A DNA stretch of 64,000 nucleotides from Alsobacter sp046349155 (GTDB lineage: Bacteria; Pseudomonadota; Alphaproteobacteria; Rhizobiales; Beijerinckiaceae). The DNA is taken from contig JAXMCW010000001.1 of NCBI GenBank assembly GCA_046349155.1, forward strand, positions 1,674,001 through 1,738,000. Direction: 5' to 3'. The notes under the pieces were generated by a model. The model saw only the letters and a program-made list of their open reading frames with translations. It had not been told where the DNA came from and made no database searches. Both the position numbers and the translations under genes were made by a program. This document shows positions 42,401 to 50,463 of this stretch, in pieces. How positions within the stretch are numbered: the first letter of the stretch is position 1; every line of letters begins with the position of its first letter.

Positions 42401-44266
42401 TCAGACCCTTTCGGAGGCCTGTGTTCGCTCGCGATCCGCCCTGTCGCCCGACTGTTCGGGCGAAGCGGGGCTTTCCGCCCTGAAGCTCGCCAGCCTCCTG
42501 ACGAGGTCCCGGTTGGCGTCCTTCACCGCCTCCGGCAAGTCGTCGTAGGGCGCCAGATCGGGGTGCAATCGGGCGAGATCATCACGACGGGGACCGGCGC
42601 GCCATCCGTCAAGCTCGCGCTCCACCCGCCATGACTGATGCTCGCTCGCGGCGAGCATCTCGACGAGCCCGGGCTGCCTGCGGCAGGCGAGATCAAGGCG
42701 AGCTTCGCCCGTGAAATGGCGGGCGGCGATCTCCTTCAGGGCGAGATGGTCGATCGCCCTGCGGCTCGACTGGCGAAAGGATTCCGGCAAGCTCTCCCAG
42801 TCGGACGCCGCAGCGGCGTCCTTGTCGAGGCGGGTGCGGTAGAAGGCGTGCAACGCCTTGGCCCGTTGTTCGCGCTCGCCCGCGAATGTCTCGAGGCAGC
42901 AGAGGCGGCCGAGCCGGCCAAACGGCGTGATGGCGGGATAGCCCGGCAGTCCCTGCTCGCCGAGCACCGGATCGAGGCTGTTCTCCCGCGGCAGGTGCGC
43001 GTGGATCGGCACGGACCACCGCCGCCGCGCGAAGCTTTCGCGCAACTGCGTCGCAGCCAGAAACGTGTCGTCCTGGCGGGGAAAGGCCACCACGCAACCG
43101 GACCAGCCCGCGCCTCCCGCATCGTGGACCGCCGCCTCGAGCATCGCGTCGTCCGGCACGAGCGCCTGAGGGGGCAGGGTGTGAAGGACGATGTCGGCCA
43201 TCCACTCCGCCTGTTCCGGCCTGTCCGGCCCTCCCATGATCCGGGCGAGGCCGGCAAGGCGCGGCGAACGACGGCGAAGCCTTGCCAGCGCGTCCTCCAC
43301 GTCGGGAACGAAGAGGTCGATCCGCGGCCGCGCAAGTCCAGGGAGGGGCGAGAGCCGAAGGAACTGCAGGAGCGTTTCCTCCTGCGTGTCGGACATGCCG
43401 AGCATGACGAGCCCGATGCGCGGGAAACCCTGCCGGTAGGCCTGTTCCGCAAAGCGGCCCTCGCCAAGCACCTCCCGCCCGGCCAGGCGCGCCATGTTGA
43501 AGAGCGTGATCTCGATGGGGCGGGTCGAGGCGGGACGCGTGAAGGCCGGATCGGTGGCGATCCGGTCAGCCAGCAGGAGATTGTCGACCGCGACGCCAAT
43601 CGCGAGCGGCTCGCGTCCTGCGGCCCCTTCCGCAAGTTCAACCAGGAGGCGAACGACTGCGAGATTGCGCTCGTCATCGCCCGTGACCACGAAAGCGCGC
43701 GCTGCACGCCCGGGATTGGCGAGGCGCAGCGTCTCCTTCTCCTTGGCATTGCCGGACAGGAGCCGGATATCGTGAGCCCGGCAGAAGTCGGTCGTCGAGC
43801 GGCCGGGCTCGGCATCCACGGCCACGAGGCCCCCGGCCTTGCGGGTTGCGATATCCAGGGCGAGCGCGCGGTTGCGATCGCCGAAGCCGCACAGGATGGT
43901 GTGGCCCGTCATCCGGCGCACCATCCAGGCCGTCACGTCACGGCGGAAGGCGGCGCCCAGCAGGGCGAGGACCGTCGCACCCGCCACCACGGCGCCCATC
44001 GTGCGGCCCACGGTGAGCGGCCAGTTCGAGCCGCCGGCGGGCACGGACGCGCCGAGCGTGAAGAGCTGGAGGGTCTGGACGAAGCTGTCGAAGACGAGCT
44101 TCAGGACAGTCGACGGCGTCACACTCTGCGCGGCCGACAGGTTCTGGATGAAATGGCCTGTCCAGCCCCCGACGATGGCGACGAGCGCCATCGCCGCCAT
44201 CCAGCGCCCGGAAAGGCCGAGCGGGTTGCGCCGGAACCAGCCCAGGACGTTCATGAAGCCCGACAT
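42401..44266 (-). CDS. Membrane protein with RCK/TrkA-N and RyR domains
   Basis: A 621-residue protein. It has two membrane segments (about 22-40 and 88-107) with a short pore-like loop between them but no TVGYG potassium filter. A Rossmann TrkA-N/RCK domain starts at HTILCGFGDRNRA (G127, G129), with a long second Rossmann-like part. At the C-terminus (about 480-595) is a RyR domain (AASEHQSWRVERELDGWRAG, then RRDDLARLHPDLAPYDDLP). RyR domains in bacteria have been linked to nucleotide-signalled ion-channel effectors. It lies 70 bp after the SLOG-like gene and 24 bp before the patatin. Confidence 0.85.
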   Translation of the reverse strand: MSGFMNVLGWFRRNPLGLSGRWMAAMALVAIVGGWTGHFIQNLSAAQSVTPSTVLKLVFDSFVQTLQLFTLGASVPAGGSNWPLTVGRTMGAVVAGATVLALLGAAFRRDVTAWMVRRMTGHTILCGFGDRNRALALDIATRKAGGLVAVDAEPGRSTTDFCRAHDIRLLSGNAKEKETLRLANPGRAARAFVVTGDDERNLAVVRLLVELAEGAAGREPLAIGVAVDNLLLADRIATDPAFTRPASTRPIEITLFNMARLAGREVLGEGRFAEQAYRQGFPRIGLVMLGMSDTQEETLLQFLRLSPLPGLARPRIDLFVPDVEDALARLRRRSPRLAGLARIMGGPDRPEQAEWMADIVLHTLPPQALVPDDAMLEAAVHDAGGAGWSGCVVAFPRQDDTFLAATQLRESFARRRWSVPIHAHLPRENSLDPVLGEQGLPGYPAITPFGRLGRLCCLETFAGEREQRAKALHAFYRTRLDKDAAAASDWESLPESFRQSSRRAIDHLALKEIAARHFTGEARLDLACRRQPGLVEMLAASEHQSWRVERELDGWRAGPRRDDLARLHPDLAPYDDLPEAVKDANRDLVRRLASFRAESPASPEQSGDRADRERTQASERV

Positions 44267-44336
44267 CAGGACAGTCCTCGGGCGCAGCGGCGTTCCCGCA
44301 CCTGCCTCCGGGCGCGCGCGATGGGTGCGAGCCTCG

Positions 44337-46253
44337 TCATGCCGGAAGGCTCAGCGGACGCGTTTCCGTGAACATGTGCCACTCTTCCAGATCCGACATG
44401 AGCGCGACGCCGATCTTGTCGATCCGGTCGGACACCAGCGCGAGGGTGAGCTCGACCGCTTCCTCTTCCCGTTCGAGTGCGGCGTCGATGGCCTTCAGGG
44501 TGCGCAGCGTCTCCAGCGAGCGATCCGCGGTCTTCTCGAAATCCCCCTGGAAGCGGATGGCGTTGAGCGAAGCGCCGAGGGTCGGGAAGAAGGCGGTCGC
44601 GATCGTAACGGTGAGCTTCGTGCCCTCGCCGATCCAGTGCAACCCGGTGGCGGAATCCCGCAGCTTCAACAGCAGAAAGACGGCGCAGGTCGCGATGCTC
44701 GCCACGAAGCAAGCCAGTCCCGACACGTGCAGGCGATGCCCGACCGCATTCATCTTGCGCCAGTTCGACTGGTGATAGGCGATCTGGGGAGCGAGTTCGT
44801 CTGCTCGCAGATGCCGGGTAAGGGAGGAAAGATAGGCCTCGTCCACGGTCGCGTTGGGCAAAGGCAATGCACGGCGCAGGCTGCGTGCGTACCAGCCGAC
44901 CCAGTCCCGCTCGCCCTCATGCATGACCACGGCGGGCCGGGGGAGGCGGCCGCCCGAGCCGACCAGCGACGTGAAGCGCATGTGGCGGAGCGTCTCGGCG
45001 AGGCGCCTGTAGTCCATCCAGCGCCGGTGCCAGTTCTGCCGCCAGCCCAGGTAGGTGTTCACGAAGATGCAGATGATGAGGATGAGCTCAATGCTGACCA
45101 GCCAGCCCTTGTGCTCCTCGAAGACGAGCCCGGACAAGGCGATGCCGACCGCCGCCGCGGCCGCGAGGTAGTTGAACACGAACGCGCTGCGATAGAGGCC
45201 GGCATAGACCACCGCCAGGCGGTCGGAGAGAACGAAGGCCGGGATCAGCATGGAGCGGGTAGCGTCCGCGAGGGCGCCCTCGCCAACGCCCCATTGGTCC
45301 GACAGGCGGCGGACCTCGTCCGAGGCGCGTCCGCCGACGCGAACATCGCCCCATCCGGGACGGCGAATGCCGAGAGCCCCGAGAAGCAGCGGATACCAGC
45401 ACCACGGCGTCCACCGGATGTCCGTCTCCCCTAGGAACGCCTCCAGCAGTCCGGCTTGCCTGCGGGACTCCGGAGGTGCGAGCAGCGTGGCCATCACCTT
45501 GGGCAAGGCGGAGAAGGCGTCGGGGCTATGGCGCAGGACCTCCTCGGGGCGGACGGTGCCCGGCGCCAGGCGCGACAGGCCGGGCCACATCAGCCGCACC
45601 TCCCCCGGTCGAACCGGGTCGATGGCGAGCACCGGAACCATGTCGGCGAGGGCGCGCTCGATGACCAGCGCCGTTCCCCCGACCCCCGCCGCCCCGCCGC
45701 CGTCCCACACCGCGATCATCAGGTCGCAGGCCTGTTCCATCACCAAGCCCGCGGCCTCGTAAGGCCGGCCCTGCGCTAGCCCCTCCCGACCGCCCCGGGC
45801 CGCGTCCAGGACGAAGACGGATCGCGCCTTGCCCAGCAGGTCCCGGAAATCCGCGCGCGAGACAGGGCCGTCGAAGTCCTTTTCGTATTCGTCGGCGGAG
45901 AACGGCAGGGGACATTGCAGCGACCAGCCGAGATCGAGCGCCGCGCGAGCGGCAATGCGGTCCGTCCCTTCGGCAAGGGACGAGATCAGCACGAGTTCGG
46001 GTCCCGATGCCTCCCGTCCCGCCGGGACGGCAGAGGAGAGGGCGCGGGCCTCCCCGCCGACGGCCGCGAGAATGCGCCCGATCGTCTCGCGCAGCGCACT
46101 CTCGACCCCGTCCGGCAGCTTGTTGGGCCTGTGGCCCGTCACGCCGACGCGGACGTGCAGGGCCGGCAAGGGGGCCTTGTCCGATGTGCCGTTCAGCGTG
46201 CCAGACCCTGGCGAACCGGGAGATGTCATGATCGGCGCGATCTCATGCGCCAT
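44337..46253 (-). CDS. SLOG-like domain fused to four-TM (SLATT-like) effector
   Basis: A 638-residue protein. The N-terminal part (residues 33-215) has a Rossmann-like SLOG/LOG-type layout: VGVTGHRPNKL, then LISSLAEGTDRIAA, then ACDLMIAVWDG; proteins of this group bind nucleotide-like ligands. Four membrane segments follow (about 357-377, 384-403, 509-531, 543-563). Between them a cytoplasmic helical part, WRQNWHRRWMDYRRLAETLR, resembles the SLATT effector family. The ATG at 46253 is used; 46229 is possible. The family name is my reading; a ligand-gated pore is inference. The stop of the preceding secreted protein is 18 bp upstream. Confidence 0.75.
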   Translation of the reverse strand: MAHEIAPIMTSPGSPGSGTLNGTSDKAPLPALHVRVGVTGHRPNKLPDGVESALRETIGRILAAVGGEARALSSAVPAGREASGPELVLISSLAEGTDRIAARAALDLGWSLQCPLPFSADEYEKDFDGPVSRADFRDLLGKARSVFVLDAARGGREGLAQGRPYEAAGLVMEQACDLMIAVWDGGGAAGVGGTALVIERALADMVPVLAIDPVRPGEVRLMWPGLSRLAPGTVRPEEVLRHSPDAFSALPKVMATLLAPPESRRQAGLLEAFLGETDIRWTPWCWYPLLLGALGIRRPGWGDVRVGGRASDEVRRLSDQWGVGEGALADATRSMLIPAFVLSDRLAVVYAGLYRSAFVFNYLAAAAAVGIALSGLVFEEHKGWLVSIELILIICIFVNTYLGWRQNWHRRWMDYRRLAETLRHMRFTSLVGSGGRLPRPAVVMHEGERDWVGWYARSLRRALPLPNATVDEAYLSSLTRHLRADELAPQIAYHQSNWRKMNAVGHRLHVSGLACFVASIATCAVFLLLKLRDSATGLHWIGEGTKLTVTIATAFFPTLGASLNAIRFQGDFEKTADRSLETLRTLKAIDAALEREEEAVELTLALVSDRIDKIGVALMSDLEEWHMFTETRPLSLPA

Positions 46254-46271
46254 TCGCCTGGTCGATCGGCA

Positions 46272-47468
46272 TCACAAAAGGCCGGACGCGCGACCATACA
46301 TCGACGGATCATCCTTCGGGCCGGCTTCGGACCAGATGACGCGGAGCGGCATGGGCTCCTGCGCCTTCAGCTTGCCGTCGTCCGTCCTGATCTGGTTGGA
46401 GACCCACAGGACGCAGCGGTCCGTGGTGACGTCGAACACGCGCTGCTCGATCTCGACGACCGTCGCCACGCCCGTGTCGCTGGACGTCACGGCTTCGACA
46501 TTCTCGGACAGGCAGTCGAAGATGATCCGCTGGATGCGGTATCGCAGCGCGAATGCGTTGTCGTCCCGCCGCACGATCCCGTCGAACTGCGCGCTGCCCG
46601 ACGTCGACGCCCGCAGGAGAAGCCGCTCGGCCCCCTCGCGCAGGTCCCCGCTGACCAGATCCCCGTGGGTCTGGTAGAGCCTCTGGATGAACAGGGCGGA
46701 ACTGCGGTTGGCCGCCAGCAGTTCCGACGTCTCGAACAGCCGGAGATAGACGCTGCGGCCCGCCTTCTGGATGATCGAATCCAGGTCCGCCATCGAGACG
46801 AGGCCCTTGTTCGTTCCGTCGAAAAGGCCACCGACGTCCGTTGCGGCGCGGTCGACGATCATTCCGCGCAGGCGCTCCGCCGACCAGTTCTCGCCGAGGA
46901 ACGTCTCGAAGCGCTGCAGGTTCGCCGTCTTGTAGACTGCGGTGACGGATTGCTGGATGGCGTGTTCGGTGATGTCGCCTTCCTTGTAGGACTTCTGGGC
47001 CGATTGCTGGCGCTTGAACCGGTCGATGAGGTCCTGGATCTTCGCCGTATAGTCGCGATCCCGCTCGCCGCTCGCAGTCTCGCCGACGACGTTGAGATCG
47101 TCGGTCGAACCCACCGCGCCCAGCGACGCGCTGGCGATCACGCCCTTCAGGACCGCGACCTGAACCTGCGTGGACGGCGCGAGGCGGGCGAGCACGGCGC
47201 TGTTGCGTTCGGTCACGGCCTGGGCGTTCTTCTCCGTCACGGCGTTCGGATCGGCGGCCGGCTTGGCCGTGTTGCGGCGCTGCCGGGTCCCGTCCCGGTA
47301 GGGTCTGGCCGGGCCCACCGTGGCGAGACCGCCCATGACCCCGATGAAGCCTCCTATAGCTCCGCCGAGAACCCGACCGGCATTGCCGGCCTGGACGGGT
47401 TCGGCCGAGCCGAGGCCCAACAGCGAGACCATGCCGAAGCTGCATGCGATGCGCGCGAGATGGGTCAT
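46272..47468 (-). CDS. Exported hypothetical protein of the effector array
   Basis: A 398-residue protein with a signal peptide (residues 1-27, VQAG) and a Gly-rich hydrophobic stretch (VLGGAIGGFIGVMGG) that could insert into a membrane. The rest is mainly helical and charged, with one pair of Cys (FDCLSE, TDRCVLW). I recognise no domain. ATG 47468 has GAGAGG 6 bases upstream. Its position between the caspase and SLOG-like genes, 18 bp before the latter, suggests a periplasmic partner of the array. Confidence 0.75.
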   Translation of the reverse strand: MTHLARIACSFGMVSLLGLGSAEPVQAGNAGRVLGGAIGGFIGVMGGLATVGPARPYRDGTRQRRNTAKPAADPNAVTEKNAQAVTERNSAVLARLAPSTQVQVAVLKGVIASASLGAVGSTDDLNVVGETASGERDRDYTAKIQDLIDRFKRQQSAQKSYKEGDITEHAIQQSVTAVYKTANLQRFETFLGENWSAERLRGMIVDRAATDVGGLFDGTNKGLVSMADLDSIIQKAGRSVYLRLFETSELLAANRSSALFIQRLYQTHGDLVSGDLREGAERLLLRASTSGSAQFDGIVRRDDNAFALRYRIQRIIFDCLSENVEAVTSSDTGVATVVEIEQRVFDVTTDRCVLWVSNQIRTDDGKLKAQEPMPLRVIWSEAGPKDDPSMYGRASGLL

Positions 47469-47724
47469 GGATCCTCTCCCGAGGCGACGAGCGTCGAGCG
47501 CGACCTCGACTTAAGGAGGCGAAGGCTAGCGTCTTTTCCGAGCGGGCAGAACTGCTCTCTCGCCGTCATTGCGAGCGAAGCGAAGCAATCCGGTCCTGTG
47601 CCGGGCGAAGGGTGGATTGCTGCCTCGCCGTGTTCCTCGCAATGACGCTCGGCAAGGTCGAAAACGGCTCCGGCATCGCCGGAGGATGCCCTGCCAAGTT
47701 GGGTGCTTGGGACAGGTGCGCCGA
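47469..47724. other. 256-bp gap holding a REP-like palindrome
   Basis: This is the only sizeable gap in the minus-strand array. The palindromic repeat at 47564-47647 occupies its centre, so the array may be transcribed as two units or processed here. Confidence 0.6.
47564..47647. repeat. 84-bp palindromic dispersed repeat (REP-like)
   Basis: It begins CGTCATTGCGAGCGAAGCGA and ends CTCGCAATGACG. The inner arms GAAGCAATCC and GGATTGCTGCC also pair, with a short GC-rich loop. Repeats with these ends are scattered in intergenic DNA of Bradyrhizobium and related bacteria. Confidence 0.85.
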
Positions 47725-50463
47725 TCATCTCTTCTTCTTTCGCGTTTCGACGGAGACCGTCGTCGCCTTGGCCGAGCGGATCTGCTGGTCGATCAGGTCG
47801 GCGAAGGGCACGCTGTTCTTGCGCGCCGTGAGGAAGCTCGCCACGAGCGTCTCGCGCAGTAGCGCATTGTCGGAGCAGCGCGTCTCGCGCTCAAGGCTGC
47901 GGAACTGCGCCTCGGTCGGCGACTCCAGGCGGCCCCAGTCCCATACCCAGATGAAGCGGTAGGTCTGGTAGCCGCCGCAGCCCAGCGGCACGCTGAGGCG
48001 ACGGACCTTCACCTGCTTGGCGACGGGATCGATCTTTCCGTAGAAGCGCTCCAGGCGCTCGGTCTCGTCCTTGGAGAGCAGAGGCTGCCCACCGGCGTCC
48101 ACCGCCTCGCCCGACCGAGCCATCTCCGCCAGCATGATTCCTGCGGCGATCTCGTAGAACGGGTTGCCGTCGGGCGTCGTCGGATCGGCCTCCGTCGACA
48201 ACCTGATGGTGCGGAAGGCGTAGCGCATCGCCTCGATCGGCGACTTCTGCTCGTCGAAGTCGCCGCGCCGGTAGATCTGGGCCAGCATGAGGGCTGCGCG
48301 GGTCGAGCCCTGGCTCAGCGCCCGCTGAAGCAGGGCGATCCCCTCCTTGGCCCCGTTCTCGGGCTTGACCAGGACCTTGCCGACCCGGAGCTTTTCGGCG
48401 AACTCCACCTCCGCGTCCTCGTTGCCGCCGTAGGCGGACAGGCGGTAATAGCGCTCCGCGATTTCCGGCTGGGGGTTCGGCAGCCCCAGCCCGTTCTCCA
48501 TGATGTAGGCGAGGAAATGCTGCGCCGCCGGGTCGCCGCTTTCCGCCGCGCGCCCGAACCACAGCAAAGCGAGGGAGTAGTCCCGCGGGACGCTGTTGGG
48601 CGTGGGTTCGCCCGTGGCGTCGCGGATGACATAGCCGAGGTAGTAGCGCATCCCCAGCATGAGCTTGGCGCGGTTGGACCCCGTCTCGGCGGCGCGCTGG
48701 TACCATTCGATGGCGCGGCGCGGGTTGCGATTGACGCCCATGCCGAGCCAGAGCGCATCGCCCACCTCCACCATGGCCGCGATAAAGCCGCTCTCGGCCG
48801 CCTTCGCGAGCCATTCATAGGCCTGGAACACGTCCCTCTGGATCCCGCGCTCACCCGATTGGTAGCGCAATCCGAGGTTGTACATGGCCAGCGGAAAGCC
48901 CTGCTGCGCCGCCCGCTTCAGCAGATCGTTGGCCTTGCTTTGGTCGCCCTCGGGGCCGTCGCCGTAGTCGTAGAGGATCGCGAGATTGTGGAGGGCGGCC
49001 ACATAGCCTCGCTTGGCCGCGTCATCGAGCGCGATGCGCGCCCGGCGCAGCGTTTCCGGCCGGTCCGGATCGTCCGCCCGCATGCGATTGGCGGCGGCAT
49101 GTTCGGCGCGCCCGAGATTGAAGAGGAAGCGGACGATGCGGGGATTGCGCTCGACAGCGATGCGGCACGCCTTGCGCGCCTCGTCCGAGTCGATCTTGTC
49201 GAAAGGAACGCCGGGGATTTCCGGCGGTCTCGCCCTGTCGTTCTCCGACGCGGCGAACCGGTCGCAATCGTCGATCTGCCGGTTCGCCCCCACGGCTGGG
49301 AGGGCGAGGGGTTCATCGGCCGTCTCAGAGAGGGTTACCAGCAGGCGGCGGGCCTGCTCCGCCGTCGGACAGGACTCGAAGCGGCGGCGATGGCGCTCGA
49401 CGAGGTCTCTCTTCGGAAGCTGGACGAGGTTGTCCCAATCCGCCTTTGCCCCCTCGCAGTCGGTGACCTGCACGCGGAACCGCTCCGCGCCCACGGAGTC
49501 CACGAACATGAAGTCGAGGGAGCCCTTCAGGTTCTCGACATATTCGGGCTCCTGCTGCTGCCCGCCATTATTCGCGATGGCCCGCACCATGAGCCGGACG
49601 CGATCGGCGAAATCGACCAGAGTCTGCCCTGGGCGCGGCATTTCCGAGCGGACCACCTCGGTGAACAGCGAGTTGCGGCGTCGGTCGGAGGCATCGAAGC
49701 GCTCGACCGCCTGTTCGCCGAACGAGGCGGAGTAGAGCACCATGAACCCGACCGGAAGGTCGGTGTTCGGGAACAGACGGCTGCCCGAATCCGGACCACG
49801 CTTGACCCGCTTGCCGTCGAGCGGATCGGCTGCGACGAGGCTGCGGCAGGCGTCGAGGATCAGGAAGGCCGTCCTCGGCTTCTTGTCCGCGATCTTCTGG
49901 ATGATCTCGTTGGCGGACACTCCGTTGGCGGCGATCTCGTCCGTCTCATAGGCGTCCGCGAAGCTTTGCATCCGCAGCCTGATCACGTCGGGATTCTTGC
50001 GGTCGTCGTCGCTCAGCTTGCCCTTCGTGAAGCTGAAGAGGCTCTTCGTCTCGCCGAACAGGATGTAGTTCGTGTTCGCCAGCTGGACGCCGAGCCCGTG
50101 GCCGGAAAAATAGAAGAAGACGATATCGCCTTCCTTCACGGTCTTGAGAAAGTCGTCGAACTTCTTGTTGAAGTCCGCTTTCGTCTTGAGGTCGTTGGCG
50201 ACCGTGATGTCCTTCTTGTCGAAGCCGACCTGAACCAGATCGGCGGCGATGTCGTTGGCGTCGTCGACGGCCCGGCTCAGGCGGGGAATGTTGGCGTCGG
50301 AGTAGCGCTCGACGCCGACGACGAACGCCTTGCGGGTCTGGGCTCCGGCAGATCCGGCAAAGGCCGTCGCGCAGGCTGCGACGACGAGCAGAAGTGTCGC
50401 ACGGCCCGTCCAGCGAAGCAGGAGCAGGCCAAGGGCCTCTGCACGTCCGCGGATCAGCGTCAT
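47725..50463 (-). CDS. Exported caspase-family protease with Sel1-like repeats
   Basis: 912 residues from ATG 50463, which overlaps the TGA of the TIR gene (ATGA), so the two are translationally coupled. After a signal or anchor segment (residues 20-41) comes a C14 caspase domain with both catalytic residues: His122 in FFYFSGHGLG and Cys206 in FLILDACRS. From about residue 440 to 780 there are many Sel1/TPR-like repeats (A-x-x-x-G-x-x-x-A-x-x-x-L-G motifs such as AMYNLGLRYQSGERG). The C-terminus is unlike anything I recognise and has a CGGYQTYRF motif. Caspase-like bacterial proteases often execute cell death or cleave partner effectors. Confidence 0.92.
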   Translation of the reverse strand: MTLIRGRAEALGLLLLRWTGRATLLLVVAACATAFAGSAGAQTRKAFVVGVERYSDANIPRLSRAVDDANDIAADLVQVGFDKKDITVANDLKTKADFNKKFDDFLKTVKEGDIVFFYFSGHGLGVQLANTNYILFGETKSLFSFTKGKLSDDDRKNPDVIRLRMQSFADAYETDEIAANGVSANEIIQKIADKKPRTAFLILDACRSLVAADPLDGKRVKRGPDSGSRLFPNTDLPVGFMVLYSASFGEQAVERFDASDRRRNSLFTEVVRSEMPRPGQTLVDFADRVRLMVRAIANNGGQQQEPEYVENLKGSLDFMFVDSVGAERFRVQVTDCEGAKADWDNLVQLPKRDLVERHRRRFESCPTAEQARRLLVTLSETADEPLALPAVGANRQIDDCDRFAASENDRARPPEIPGVPFDKIDSDEARKACRIAVERNPRIVRFLFNLGRAEHAAANRMRADDPDRPETLRRARIALDDAAKRGYVAALHNLAILYDYGDGPEGDQSKANDLLKRAAQQGFPLAMYNLGLRYQSGERGIQRDVFQAYEWLAKAAESGFIAAMVEVGDALWLGMGVNRNPRRAIEWYQRAAETGSNRAKLMLGMRYYLGYVIRDATGEPTPNSVPRDYSLALLWFGRAAESGDPAAQHFLAYIMENGLGLPNPQPEIAERYYRLSAYGGNEDAEVEFAEKLRVGKVLVKPENGAKEGIALLQRALSQGSTRAALMLAQIYRRGDFDEQKSPIEAMRYAFRTIRLSTEADPTTPDGNPFYEIAAGIMLAEMARSGEAVDAGGQPLLSKDETERLERFYGKIDPVAKQVKVRRLSVPLGCGGYQTYRFIWVWDWGRLESPTEAQFRSLERETRCSDNALLRETLVASFLTARKNSVPFADLIDQQIRSAKATTVSVETRKKKR

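Noticed and set aside
42401..44266. Potassium channel assignment for the RyR protein
   Set aside because: Two membrane segments and an RCK domain are present, but no TVGYG-type filter; ion selectivity cannot be claimed.
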